Part shown: positions 46,801 to 56,954 of the stretch, one piece after another | Layout of the letters: every line of letters begins with the position of its first letter | How positions within the stretch are numbered: the first letter of the stretch is position 1 | Assembly: GCF_003711515.1 (NCBI RefSeq) | Contig: NW_021167086.1 | Span: 953,149-1,017,148 of the forward strand | Reading direction: 5' to 3' | Source of the DNA: Sodiomyces alkalinus F11 | Lineage: Eukaryota > Ascomycota > Sordariomycetes > Glomerellales > Plectosphaerellaceae | Length of the DNA stretch: 64,000 nucleotides | The notes under the pieces: generated by a model | The model's input: the letters and a program-made list of their open reading frames with translations, nothing else | Databases searched by the model: none | What the model was told of the DNA's origin: nothing | Program-made: the position numbers and the translations under genes

Positions 46801-48184
46801 TCTGGGTCTGGCCGCCGTTCTTCTTGTCGGCGGGGACCTCGTCGTACATGGACTTGAGGCCGTCCTCCTTCATGAGGCGGTCGAGGAACGAGGTCTCGTC
46901 GGGGATGGCCTCGCCGACGGGGGAGCGCTGGCGGGTGCGGGTGAAGTCGAGGTCGTCGTTGCCGACCCACTTTTGGAGGATGGCGAGCTCGGTGTTGATG
47001 AGCTCGTTGGTGTTGTGCCACGACACGATGGCCTCGTAGGCCTCCTCGAAGAGCGGGGACTTGGCCAGGCTGTGCTCGGCGGCCAGCGAGGTCCAGGAAG
47101 GGTAGAGGCTCTCGCACTTGTCGATCTTCTTGATCATGTCCTTGACCTGCTCGCTGGGGGGCTTGCCGACCTCGCTCTCGCCCTTGACGGAGAAGTTGAT
47201 GATGTCGTCGAGGCCGCGGTCCAAGGAGGAGCGGGCCTCCTCGACCATGCGCCTCTGGACGGGCAGATGCCTGCCGCAGGCCTTGGAGCGGAGGCCCAGC
47301 CACAGCTCGTTTTTCTGGGCGGTCTTGCCGACGGCTTGCTCGGAGGAGCCGATCAGGCGCTTCTTTTCCTGGCGCACGACGTCGCCCGTCAGGACCGCCT
47401 CCAGCATACCGTACCACTCCAGGCGTTCCCGGTTGGCCGGGTCCTTGATGTCCTCCTCGGTGGGCTGCAGGTCGTCGTTGCCGTAGAACATGATGGTTTC
47501 TTGTTCGTAGCGTTCGTCGAAGGGGCCCTCGGAGGAAGGGGTCTCGCCCTCGGAGTCGGAGTCGCCCATGGTGGTCATGCCGCCGCTAGAGTAGCCGTCG
47601 AAGGGATATCCGTCGCCGTAATCCTGGCGCAACCGCTGCACGTAGGCCTTCTCTTGTTGACGAAACCGCTCGCTCGCCCGCGGGCGGGTGGCTCTCTGGC
47701 TCCGAACCGACTCGACGAAGGAAGGTTGTGGCTGGGGCCTTCTCTGGGGGGCGTAGGTGCTGGAAAGGGTCCTCGCGGGTGCGCTGGGCCTCTGGGGCTT
47801 GGCGGAGGCGCCGTTCACCGGTGCGTAGACAACTTCGGCGGCATCGGGGGCGGCGGCGGCGGCGGCGGCAGAGACGGTAGGGGCGGCAGAGGCGGCAGAG
47901 GCGCGCAGGCTCCTGTTCGTCCCGTTGGCAGGAGCGGACTGGGCCAGGGACGACATGGAGCCGGCGTGGGCGGAGGCCTCGTATCTCTGGAGCGAGCCCA
48001 AGTCGTCCGGTAGAGGTAGTTGGACATGGGGGTCGTCGGGGCGAAGGTCTGCCGGGGAGATGGGGTTGTCGGGATGATCGACGACGGCAACGGACGGGGC
48101 CCAGGGAGACCTCATCCTATCTGGGCGGGTTTCCTCTTCCCCGCCGGAGAAGCGGATGCCCCGGGGGGAAGGCTCGGTCGTCAT
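43871..48184 (-). CDS. SSK2: MAP kinase kinase kinase of the HOG/osmosensing pathway (Ssk2/Ssk22, OS-4, Wis4)
   Basis: Exons 48184-44593 and 44412-43871 encode 1377 residues, close to other OS-4/Ssk2 proteins. The N-terminal ~230 residues are disordered. The long middle region (for example QETIMFYGNDDLQPTEEDIKDP, and PYIEELLTLISFPSRLIEEI) is characteristic of this family and contains the Ssk1 response-regulator binding and autoinhibitory part. The C-terminal kinase domain (about 1068-1340) has the glycine loop GGGTFGNVY, VAIK-type lysine in MAVKEIRL, HRDIKPEN, DFGAAK and GTPMYMSPEV, all intact. It phosphorylates the Pbs2-type MAPKK under osmotic stress. The 180-nt intron (GTAAGT...TTCAG) lies exactly between HRDIKPE and NILLD. 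It is stop-free and in frame, so uncorrected translation gives a false Cys/Leu/Val-rich 60-residue insert. Long antisense frames here are codon-bias shadows. Confidence 0.95.
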   Translation of the reverse strand: MTTEPSPRGIRFSGGEEETRPDRMRSPWAPSVAVVDHPDNPISPADLRPDDPHVQLPLPDDLGSLQRYEASAHAGSMSSLAQSAPANGTNRSLRASAASAAPTVSAAAAAAAPDAAEVVYAPVNGASAKPQRPSAPARTLSSTYAPQRRPQPQPSFVESVRSQRATRPRASERFRQQEKAYVQRLRQDYGDGYPFDGYSSGGMTTMGDSDSEGETPSSEGPFDERYEQETIMFYGNDDLQPTEEDIKDPANRERLEWYGMLEAVLTGDVVRQEKKRLIGSSEQAVGKTAQKNELWLGLRSKACGRHLPVQRRMVEEARSSLDRGLDDIINFSVKGESEVGKPPSEQVKDMIKKIDKCESLYPSWTSLAAEHSLAKSPLFEEAYEAIVSWHNTNELINTELAILQKWVGNDDLDFTRTRQRSPVGEAIPDETSFLDRLMKEDGLKSMYDEVPADKKNGGQTQKGMLLGISMVVTKAKSTVIRNYAAFQKRHLPYIEELLTLISFPSRLIEEIIRIRLAYAKRVKESAQQNSLMQDQMISQFQTLLKLAIRIKLEYVAIAQPEPGWDLPLMIDDSFDQVVLDALRYYFKMLNWKLSGNKNTFKEAELLFQEWDFGNEIGRHLRGGDVEVAEQFSSLTFKAINRLSITFEKELQVKPKESAADMSKRYKQCLDSVRVRQRMLQRFSRMLSDRYENASDFSIAFSPEKLQEFYDRLIASGHFQVYTNMYEHDGIYLMASSSLAERQDDIPSILGITAPEQFADGEDEPYLLVLRPENPPHWFGDVVSLSVGEQNIDVKRGHIRLVAAGSQNRLANVRRAFLDAVDMHVDLVVEQRSNLHKVNTRLMEIRRVSYKLSNNFMDSVETIRKQTRGKDCQELIQTCFVFATEFGQRSLLYMDSNRKQMNNLKLTKLALDWVSFICDDCVASDRKTFRWAVLALEFAMGMTRGRHILALGVDEYAKLRAKVAGCMSLLISHFDIMGARSNLAAQAEKERIEALVGQFRRLDKNRMLGDEEASKYITEQRLEELEKLNEGRRIKEAERQALGRVLEANNEVDRSLAYLSSSATNVTIRWQQGHFVGGGTFGNVYAAMNLDSGHVMAVKEIRLQDPMLIPTIAEQIKDEMGVLEVLDHPNIVSYYGIEVHRDRVYIFMEFCDGGSLANLLEHGRIEDEQVVMVYTLQLLEGLAYLHESGIAHRDIKPESKSSPPSSTCAVLCCAVLCCAVLCCAVLCCAVLCCAVLWFHSIFRFDNDANEFVSPLSTSDILLDHNGIVKYVDFGAAKVIARQGKTLVQGLNASKPNKSMTGTPMYMSPEVITGENPGRAGAVDIWSLGCVILEMVTGRRPWANLDNEWAIMYNIAQGNPPQLPSADQLSPTGLDFLQRCFTRDPRKRASAVELLQHEWIMTIRSQVVEPPTPSDASGSGHSVSGSNMGSRTNTNEGFC
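44478..44567. repeat. (AGCAC)n pentanucleotide satellite inside the SSK2 intron
   Basis: Seventeen perfect AGCAC units (44481-44565) plus partial units at each end give 90 nt, half of the 180-nt intron 44592-44413. On the SSK2 sense strand the unit reads GTGCT. Confidence 0.97.
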
Positions 48185-49658
48185 GTAGTAGGGGAACGAA
48201 TGCGATGGCGATGTGAGGGGAGGTGAGAAACCTGTGTCGAGATGTTCGAGTGGGCGACGAGAGGAGGGGGGAGAATGTCATTTCGGATTGGCGTCGGCCA
48301 TGTGTAATCGATATTTTTCTCCACGTATACGGAGAATTTGGGGTATTTGGAGTTGTGGTGGTCAAAAGTCGGAAGATTGAAGATGTAGGAGAGGTGGTGG
48401 TGGTGGTGGTGGCAGACTCGTAGTAGAGAGGAGAAGAGAGGAAGCGACTCCGAGATTGATAATAATTCTGGATGGACGTGCTGCTTGAAGCTAAGGTACA
48501 GAGTACATAAAAAAGGGTCCACTATTCGTACCTACCTCCTACCTTAGGCACTGGGTACCTACGATAGCCAGCTAATTACGCGAGTTCGGATAGACAAAGC
48601 CATAGGTATCCGGAGCCGCAGAGTTTTTGCACGAAGTATGGGGTACTCTCGACGAAGTACGTTGTACACCGCACAGGTTATGGAGGACGGGGTTTTTAGT
48701 GGGGGGATGCTGCCTTTCAGAGGTACTGTACCTCATTGAAGTATACCGTTAGGTAAGGTACCTTAGTAGAGTAGCAGTAGCGTTACGGCAGGTAGCTTAG
48801 CTACCTACCTTATTATTTCTCTGTATGTGTACTCCAGAGAGCTCTCCAGAGACGGCGTTTCGGTGTGGAAGGGTGGGAATTATTCGTTAAGGTACGGAGT
48901 AATTCGCTTGAGATGTCACTTGTCGGTCGCGATCGGGCGCGATCGAACATACAAGAGGGTTTTTTCTTTCTTTTTTTCCAACTCCGTACATCGGTCGTGC
49001 TCGTCGAAATCAAAACGTTGATGATCGGCGCCAAAACCAAGAACCAAACACATTTCGAATCGTAACAGCTTTATACCTAGTTATATACTGTTCAAAAATT
49101 GCCCTTGGGTTTCCTACGCTTGCTCTCAGAATCACTAACACTCGCACCTTATCATTGGCCCCTAACACCCAGTTTCTTCCTCGTCCATGGTCCTCCTGAA
49201 TTCCGACGCACGACGAGGAGAACGAATAAAGTACATATAATCATGCTGAAGCCGTCAACTCGTGTCATGTCTGGTCTCCGTATTTCATCAGTCGAAGAAA
49301 AAGAGAAAAAAAAAAAAAAAAAAAAAAGGTGGCACAACAACACACAAAGGACAGTACGTACCCCAGTACTTCACGGGTTTTGTCGAGCTTTCTAAGGTAG
49401 GTACCTACATTAGGTACCGGTCGACCCATTAAATTATCATGCGATTGTGTTCCGTACATCGTACAGTGGGTAAGGTACCTTATCCATATATTGCTTCCTG
49501 TGTATTCCGTATAAGCTTCCAATTCGCGAAAATTTCATCTTGCCCTCCCCCATTCCTCCCACGGCCTGATATCTTATATCTTATATCTTATACTCCCGAC
49601 AAGTCCAATACTCCCTCCGTATAATCAATTGGCATCCCCATTGGGACACGGAAGTATC
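48185..49658. promoter_or_regulatory. Divergent promoter region of SSK2 and TPA1
   Basis: About 1.5 kb separate the two start codons. The SSK2-proximal part has a (GGT)n tract at about 48391-48411. The middle is dense in short palindromes: AAGGTACCTT at 48755 and 49472, TAGGTACCTA at 49398, GTACGTTGTAC at 48657 and TACGGAGTAATT near 48893. A 22-nt A run lies at 49306-49327. No gene is visible. Confidence 0.6.
49306..49327. repeat. 22-nt A homopolymer
   Basis: An uninterrupted A run about 330 nt upstream of the TPA1 start codon. Confidence 0.92.
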
Positions 49659-51961
49659 ATGAAACGCAAGGCCGAGACCCTGGCCGACAGGCCCGGGGAA
49701 TCATCTTCTTCCGCCTCTTCGAAGAAGCGCTCCAAGACCGGTGAGACTGACTATTGCGCCCTTTTCTCGCCTTGCCCTGCACCCATCGAACTGACAGAAC
49801 GCCCCTTACGGTAGCCCTGACCGACGAGCAGGTCAAACCCCGATTCCGCAACGGCCTTTTCGATCCCCAAGTCCTCGATGCCTACACAAGCGAATACGCC
49901 CAGTCGGCTCCCTACAAGCATGCCGTCATCCACGACCTCGTCGACGACAACCTCCTCCGCCATGTTCGTGACGAAATCCGCGAGAACGTGTCCTTCACGC
50001 CCAAGGAAACCGATATCTACAAGATCCATCAGTCGGGCGACCTCGCCAACCTGGATGGCCTCGACGACGACGCCCTCGCCAAGCTGCCCTCTCTCCTCAG
50101 CCTACGCGATGCCCTCTACTCCGACGCCTTCCGCTCCTACGTCTCCCACATTACAGGCTGCGGACCCCTGAGCGGCCGCAAGACCGATATGGCCATCAAC
50201 GTCTACACCCCGGGCTGCTACCTCCTCTGCCACGACGACGTCATCGGCAGCCGCAAGGTCAGCTACATCCTCTACCTCGCCGACCCGGATATCCCCTGGA
50301 AGCCCGAATGGGGCGGCGCCCTCCGCCTCTACCCCGTCCGCGAGATCACCGGCGGGGACGGCCAGGTGGCCAAGACCCCGTCTCCGGACGCCTCCAAGGT
50401 CATCCCCCCGGCCTGGAACCAGCTCTCCTTCTTCGCCGTCCAGCCGGGCGAGTCGTTCCACGACGTCGAGGAGGTCTACCACGCCGACTCGCCCGAGCAG
50501 CTCGACCGCGAAGGCGGCCGCATCCGACTGGCCATCAGCGGCTGGTTCCACATCCCGCAAGTCGGCGAGGACGGCTACGTCGAGGGCGCCGAAGAGAAGC
50601 TCGCCGAAAACTCGAGCCTCATGCAGCTGCAGGGGAACCCCGCCCAGTACGACGCTCCGCAGGCCCAGCCGCAACCCGCTCGCACCCGTGCTGCCGACGA
50701 CGACGACGACAACAACAACACCAAGGCATCCGGTTCCATCGGCCTCGACGAGTTTGACGAGACCGACCTCGACTTCCTCGTCAAGTACCTCGCCCCGACC
50801 TACCTGACCCCGGACGCCCTGGAACAGATCGCCGAGCACTTCGACGAGAACTCGAGCATCACCCTGCCCAACTTCCTCTCCAACAAGTTCGCCGCCCGGC
50901 TCCGCCACTACGTCGAGGCCCAGGAGAGGGTCCCCCTGCCGGAAGGCGGCAGCCCCGCCATCGAGGCGAAGACCCCCTGGCGCGTCTCCAACCCGCCACA
51001 CAAGCACCGCTTCCTGTACCAGCAGCCGAGCGGGCCCGACCAGCCGCGCGCATCGCAGGAAGCATCCTCCTCCTCCCCCATCACCGAACTGCTCGACGTC
51101 CTGCTCCCCAGCCGCCAGTTCCGCGTTTGGCTCGAGACCGCGACGGGCTGCATCATCGAGAACCACGACCTGCTCGCCCGCCGTTTCCGCCGCGGTCACG
51201 ACTACACCCTCGCTACCGGCCACGATGGCAAGCCCCGCCTCGAGCTGAATCTCGGTATAACGCCGACGACTGGCTGGGGTGACGATGACGATGAAGGCGA
51301 CGCCGAAGAAGAAGACGAAGACGAAGACGAAGCCGAGGCGAACGGCAACGGCAAGGGCAACGGCAAGGCAAAAGCCAAGTCCAAGCCCAAGAGTCAAGCC
51401 AAAACCAAGGACGATCGGAAAGATAAGGGCAAGGGCAAAGCGAAAGCCACCGAGGCAGAAAAAGACGAGGAAGAAGCGGAAGCACACGATTCGGAAGCAG
51501 AAGAAGTAGGCGGCGTTGAAGTCTACATGGCCGGCGACGACGACGACGACGACGACGACGAAGAAGAAGAAGAAGAAGACGACGACGATGACGAAGAGAC
51601 CGAGCAGAACAAGCACAGCGGCACCGCCACAAACGGCGAGTCCGCCAGCACCAGCCACGCCAAGAAGAAGACCAGGAACAGCGCCAAGGACAAGAACGAC
51701 GCCGCCATCTACCGCTCCAGCGGCGACGAGGACAACATCCTCTTCTTCCAGGCCGCCGCCTGGAACAAACTCACCCTCGTGCTGCGCGACAGCGGCGCCC
51801 TGCGCTTCGTCAAGTACGTCAGCCGCCGCGCCCCCGGCGACAGGTGGGACGTCTCCGCCACCTTTGACGTCGAGGAGCAGGACCTCCCGCCCGGGGAGGA
51901 CGATGGGGAGGATGAGTTTGAGGGGTTCTCGGATAATGATGACAGCAGCGAGTCAGATTGA
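49659..51961 (+). CDS. TPA1: Prolyl 3,4-dihydroxylase Tpa1/Ofd1 (2-oxoglutarate/Fe(II) oxygenase)
   Basis: Exons 49659-49740 and 49815-51961 encode 742 residues. The 74-nt intron (GTGAGA...GGTAG) joins a Lys/Ser-rich N-terminus (MKRKAETL...KKRSKTA) to LTDEQVKPRFRNGLF. The catalytic N-terminal double-stranded beta-helix carries iron ligands in CHDD (H about 166, D about 168) and FHDVEEV, and the 2-oxoglutarate arginine in RLAISGWFH. The second, non-catalytic oxygenase-like domain characteristic of Tpa1/Ofd1 ends the protein (NILFFQAAAWNKLTLVLRD...). Known roles are hydroxylation of ribosomal protein uS12 (Rps23), translation termination accuracy and, for fission-yeast Ofd1, sterol/oxygen regulation. 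A ~140-residue Asp/Glu- and Lys-rich low-complexity insert (about 505-645) interrupts the C-terminal domain. Confidence 0.93.
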
Positions 51962-52436
51962 ATTTTTTTTTTTTTTTTTTTTTGCGAGGAGAAAGTGGCG
52001 TCGACTGAGGAAGGAAGCTGGATTTGGAGGGTCCGTGTCGTATTATTAGAGCTCCAGGTCACATCTCGGACCGGGTATTAAAATGAGACCTCTTTGTCCC
52101 TTTTTTGCGTTACTCTCAGGGGAATGAATGGGGTTTATTTGTCTCGACGAGCCGCTCAAAATTTCATGAACCTCGAGACGTCGCAAATTGACCATTTATT
52201 TGTGCATGTAATCAATCCCAAGGTATCTCATTTTTTTTTCTTCTTTCTTCTCCTTCTGACATGTTCAATCGCCCAAACGCCTCGCCGTTATCATCATTCC
52301 CTCTGTTCCATGCTTTTGTCCCACTCAAAACTTGGCCACCAAAAAAGTTGGTCCAGTCGTGGATAAAACGACATTCGAGCCACTTCCAGCTATAAGATGG
52401 CTATATAAAAGGAAAGATAAAAAAAAACCCCCAAGG
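51962..52436. other. Convergent 3' intergenic region (TPA1/PPN1)
   Basis: 475 nt between stop codons. A 21-nt T run (51963-51983) begins one base after the TPA1 stop codon, and further T-rich stretches lie near 52229-52250. No gene is visible. Confidence 0.7.
51963..51983. repeat. 21-nt T homopolymer directly after the TPA1 stop
   Basis: An uninterrupted T run starts one base after the TPA1 stop codon, giving a U21 tract at the very start of the 3' UTR. Confidence 0.93.
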
Positions 52437-54869
52437 TCACAGCTTCTTGAGCTTCTTCTTGGGCACGGTATTGACAAATGCATGACGCAGGAAATGCAGC
52501 CACACTTTGTTGAAATTCTTCTTCTTCTTCTTTCTCCCCTTCTTCCCCAATGCTCCCTTTTTGGAGTCAGGCAGGACCTCGTCCCTTTCGGCCTCTTCTT
52601 CGTCGCCGGTTTGAACATTGGGCTCTTCGTCAGTGTCTTCCTCTCCCTCTTCCTCTTCCTCATCTTCATCACCATCCTGGTCCGCCTCAAAATCCTCAAC
52701 GGATTCCTGCTTCGCGGATGCATGTCGACCAATCCGATACGCCAACTTCACGTAGCTGCGCACCGTCAAGTCGGATAGCTTGTATATTTTATCGGTCAAG
52801 GTGCTGTACTCGACCTCGAACTCGAACGGCTTTGGGTCCGGCTTCTTCGACCTCGGCTCCTCCCCCCCGTGGATGCCGTCACTCCATCGGGCAGAAGACG
52901 CTTCGTCTTCGTCGGCCTTGTGCAAATCTTGCGGGACGTCGTTGTTGATATAAGTCAGGTTGGCAAAATACTGAGTGTAGCCCACCAAAGTAAGGGGTTG
53001 GGGTGAGTAGGCGGGGCCCGGAGGGGACGATTTGGATGGTGGATCTGGAATGATCAACTTCGGGTCCCGAGGCTTCTCTTTCTGTTTCTTTCCCCGTTTC
53101 TGGCCCTTCGTCCCCGTCGTATCGGCATCGCGCCTCAGTTCCTCCCGCCAAGAGAACTCGTCTCGCGCATCCTGGTCCTCCGGAGAATCTTGAAATTCTT
53201 GGGAGTCCTGGGCCGCGTTGAAGGTATCGGCCCAGACTGGTGCGTCCTCGAGTCCCGTGATATTATACTCGTAGACTCGCAGGGTTGGGAAGTAGTTGGG
53301 GATGACGCTCGGACTGATGAAAGACAGGTGGAATCTCTCTGCGAACTTGCCTCCCAGTCCTTTCTTCTTCTTCTTCTTTTTGTTCTTCTTTTTGTTCTTC
53401 TTTTTGTTCTTCTTTTTGTTCTTCTTTCCCCGCCGCGCATTCGCCGAATTGTCGTCATCCTCGTGGTCTGTATGGTCCTCATCGTCCCAGTCGTCCCAGT
53501 CGTCATCATCCTCACCCACCGCGTCGAATTTCGGCTCGGGAATGCGAGACCAATTGTCCCGGAGCTCCTGTAAATAGTTCGACTTCTTGACTATCTGCCT
53601 GCCTCGCAGGCTGTCGGGGGCCGTGGTGGCGGGGTCGACGCCCTTGACCAAGTTCATATCAATGGCCTCAGTGTCGTGGACGAGGAAGTGGTCGATGTTC
53701 ATGTGACCAAAGAACGAACCGACGACGACGTCGCGGTACTGGCGGAGCCACAAGTTGTACTTGTGCCAGCAGGTCTCGTCCCAGTTTTGCTTGCTGTTCG
53801 TTCGGGCGGGCGGTACGTGACCTATAAGGATGGCTTTCATGCCGCGGCCGCGCAGCAGCTGGAGTTGAGCGCGCAACCACTCCATCTGCCGATAGCCGGG
53901 CTCGGAGGCTAGGGCACATCCATCGACGGCGGCGTTGCGGTCGAACATGTACAGGGTGTTCAGGCTGAAAACGGAGAGCGAGTTGGGTATGACCTCGACG
54001 TTGAACCAGCCGCCAAACTGGAAGGTGTGACGCTGGTCATAGGGGATGAAGTGGCGCCAAACGTCTGAGTACCAGTCCAACCAGTTATTAGGTCCGGGGT
54101 GAAAGATGTTGTGAGGGAGCATGTCGTTGTTGCCGAGATTCGGAACGACGGGAATGACCATACGGTTCTTGGACTTGGGGTGCTGGAAAGTGTCGAAGAA
54201 GAGGTCGGAAATGCGGCGATTAGAGCCGAGGACTTGGTCCCGGTTGCGGGGAATCTTCTCGTCGCTGTCATGACGGGCGGAGTCGCCTGTCCAAATGACG
54301 AAATCGACGTCGTCGGCGAGGTTGGCTTTGATCCAGTCTAATGTAGCGTTTACGAGAGTCCAGGGCGAGTCGCAGTCGGATGTTTCGGCGCCGTAGTAGC
54401 CCGCGAAGCCGTTTCGGCGGTGACAGGCGGCGCCCTGAGCCGTGGACGAGTGGGCTTTGTAGAAAGCATCGGGATGGAAGTCTGAATGGGGGATGGGGGG
54501 TCACGTCACTTGTCAGCCGGATGCGCCGAGAGGAAATGCGTGGGGAATTTCTGGAGGTAAAGGTAAAAGAGTAAGGTGATTCTGCGAAAAGTACGACGCA
54601 CCTGTGATGTGCAGGAATTTGCCATGCAGCTTGCGTTCTTGCACCTGCGTCTGGGTTTGTTCCTCCTGCGTCGCGATATTCCCGTGTCTCGATGGGGGTT
54701 GAGGTTCCGGAAATGATGGCCCGAGAATCTGCTGCTGGCCCTCGGTGAGGTTGATGATAGGCAGTGGGTTTGCATGCACATAGACACCTCCAGACGACTG
54801 GGAGGGCTGCAAGGTGACGACATGTAGCAGCAGTGCGACTGCCAGGCACCGGAATACTGGAACCGGCAT
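52437..54869 (-). CDS. PPN1: Vacuolar endopolyphosphatase (Ppn1/Phm5 family)
   Basis: Exons 54869-54602 and 54481-52437 encode 770 residues. The 120-nt intron (GTGCGT...TTCAG) restores FLHITDFHPD, the first metal-binding motif of this calcineurin-like phosphoesterase family. A hydrophobic N-terminal segment (about 4-20, VFRCLAVALLLHVVTL) fits a type II signal anchor to the vacuole. Further metal ligands appear in WTGDSARHD, NLGNND, IGHVPP and FGHMNIDH. CHRRNGFAGYYGAETSDCDSP is typical of endopolyphosphatases. The enzyme cuts long-chain polyphosphate in the vacuole. Between about residues 340 and 390 is an acidic run followed by a Lys/Asn repeat encoded by a 12-nt tandem repeat, and the C-terminal half has more acidic and basic low-complexity inserts. 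A sphingomyelinase-like phosphodiesterase is a less likely alternative. Confidence 0.92.
53362..53427. repeat. 12-nt coding tandem repeat in PPN1 (Lys-Lys-Asn-Lys)
   Basis: Repeats of TTCTTCTTTTTG on the plus strand encode KNKK units on the minus strand, about five copies, next to an acidic segment. Length variation would stay in frame. Confidence 0.9.
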
Positions 54870-56695
54870 CGTGTCCTCCCGTCCGCCGACTTGCAGATGA
54901 ACTTGGGAAGAGATCGAATGCGAGGTACAGGTTCCCTAGACGTTTCCAGGTCGCAAGGAAGAGAAATGGAAAGGGTGAAAGGGTGAAAGGGCGACAGCTG
55001 AGTGTAGGTTCTGTTGTTGTCGAAAACGCGTTCTCTTCACATTCTATCCATCCCCTTTCTTCACCTAACGGGCGATAACTGCATGCTCCGTACGGAGTAG
55101 TCGTCGAGAGGCTCTCATCCGTTGGAGAATCGGGTTCGGTTGCTGTCAGTAAAGGTAGTCAGCTTTGGCCAGCAACCAGTTGGCGTCTCGGTGAAGTCGG
55201 TCGTCGGATTCGTAGGTACGTATAAAGCCTAAGCAGCGAGTCGTCGAGTGGCGTTGTTGAGGTTCAGAAGGTTTCGCATCTGGAAGGAAAGTACGATGCG
55301 CACGATTCGTGTTGATGATCTAATCAGTCGCCTAGTATCACCTCGTCTCGTGAAGGATAAAAGAAGGGAGAAGGAGGGACCATGACCAACGTCATAACCA
55401 GACTCAGAAGACTGGCCCCTTAACATTCTCCAGTCGGGAAATTAGTACACAAGTCAAGTCACGCGATGAAAAGACGGGAGTCTTGGCCGTCGCTACCGTG
55501 TACGAAGTTTGATTGCCTTGGTTTGTTCCTATAAGTAATAAGGTGCGAAACACACACACACGTTCTCTCCAAGAACGCTTCGTAATGACTTGGTACATAC
55601 CTTATCTAGGTACCTACCTCGGGGTGCGTTTTCCCCACATCCAACGGGGTACAATAGCTACAATACCTTATTAGCTACATTAAGGTACGGTATAATAGCT
55701 GTGAACCCTGTTTTCACTGTTCTCCTCGTTGTCACTCCCCACTCACTTGTAGGTGGGCCACTACTTCCGTATTTTAGCCCATCAAGGTGCGTTGCATGTC
55801 TATCGTGTACTCCATACCTTCCTTACCTTATGAGCACGAGAGGGGCTGGGGCTGATAGCGTCTCAAAGTTGGGAAAGTCGTGAAAGTCATGGGCCCATCT
55901 CCTTCAGCTTTAACCCCACGTGTCAGCATCACGAAATAAACGTGGCTCGCTCTTCGTCTCTCATTCGCTCTTGTCCTACTATCCAACCAGACATATACTG
56001 TCACTTGAACCCGTCAGTTTCCTGCTTCTACGCACTACGATGTACATGATAGCTTTCCGTAAAGCACACGACGAACCCGACACGATGCCCCGTCCTAGTC
56101 CGGCTGGTTCATTATTAGGGCAGGCGGCAATTCCGTTCGTGAAATGGAGTCTTCGGGAAAGAAGCGATGAAGGAGACCCAATCAAGAAACTCGCCATCTT
56201 GCCGTTGTGCTCACCGTGACCAGGCCGCGACACAAGAAACAAGACACAAGAGCCGAGAGACCAAGACAAAATACGAAAGACTGAGAGACTTGGTTATTTC
56301 GTCGTACTCTGTAGAACTTCTTTTATTAGGTAATCGAGGAAGCAATGCCAATTCTCGCCAACCCCCTCCATTCATATCAAAATGTCCGACACCGTATAAG
56401 GTACTTACTTACACGGATTAACACCTGCTCATTACATAATCACAGTACCATACATTTTAACTGCCAATCTTCTGGCGACTCCGTCCTCCCGGAAATTTTC
56501 TCTTCTCTCTACATTCGCAACCCAACCCTCATTTACCAGTCGAAGTAAATTTGATTTTTCCCGCTTGCTTCGTTCGAGGGTTATATTGCAAGATTATCTA
56601 GAAAGGCCGCTCGTTTGAGGGTCGTCATCGAATTTATTCCACGGTGGCTTCCCATGGTAATCGTGGCTACATCCTTTCCCTTCTTCGTATTCTGT

Positions 56696-56726
<31 letters not shown>

Positions 56727-56954
56727 CTTTTTTCCCAACGTCTATGTGGAAAATCAGAAAGATACCCGTACAGCTAGAAACAACAGAAGAAATCAAATCC
56801 ATCGTGTCTCACACGCGTCGCGAGACTCCGGGTATATCGATCTTGTTGAAAGCTCAGCTCCCCGTCCAGCCTGCCACTTGCCCTCATGCGCCGTAACCGA
56901 TAACCTGTTCTTTCCCTTTTTCTTCTTTTTTTCTTCTGCTTGTACGAAGAACCA
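54870..56954. other. Intergenic region: PPN1 promoter and GCV1 3' flank
   Basis: No supported gene. The PPN1-proximal part is its promoter and leader. Further out are TACGGAGTA (near 55090), TAGGTACCTA (55607-55616) and AAGGTAC words. A (GTTTT)6 tract at 56694-56723 and T-rich sequence at about 56910-56938 lie in the GCV1 3' flank. Confidence 0.6.
56694..56723. repeat. (GTTTT)6 pentanucleotide repeat
   Basis: Six perfect units in the region 3' of GCV1. They read AAAAC on the GCV1 sense strand. Confidence 0.95.

Noticed and set aside
44612..48013. Antisense frame of 1133 codons across SSK2
   Set aside because: Its composition (Leu/Val/Asp/His/Gly-rich, no domains) is the mirror of GC-biased SSK2 codons. 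The sense strand carries a complete conserved kinase.
50102..51658. Antisense frame of 518 codons across TPA1
   Set aside because: Codon-bias shadow of the conserved dioxygenase; Val/Leu/Phe runs mirror the Asp/Glu repeats.
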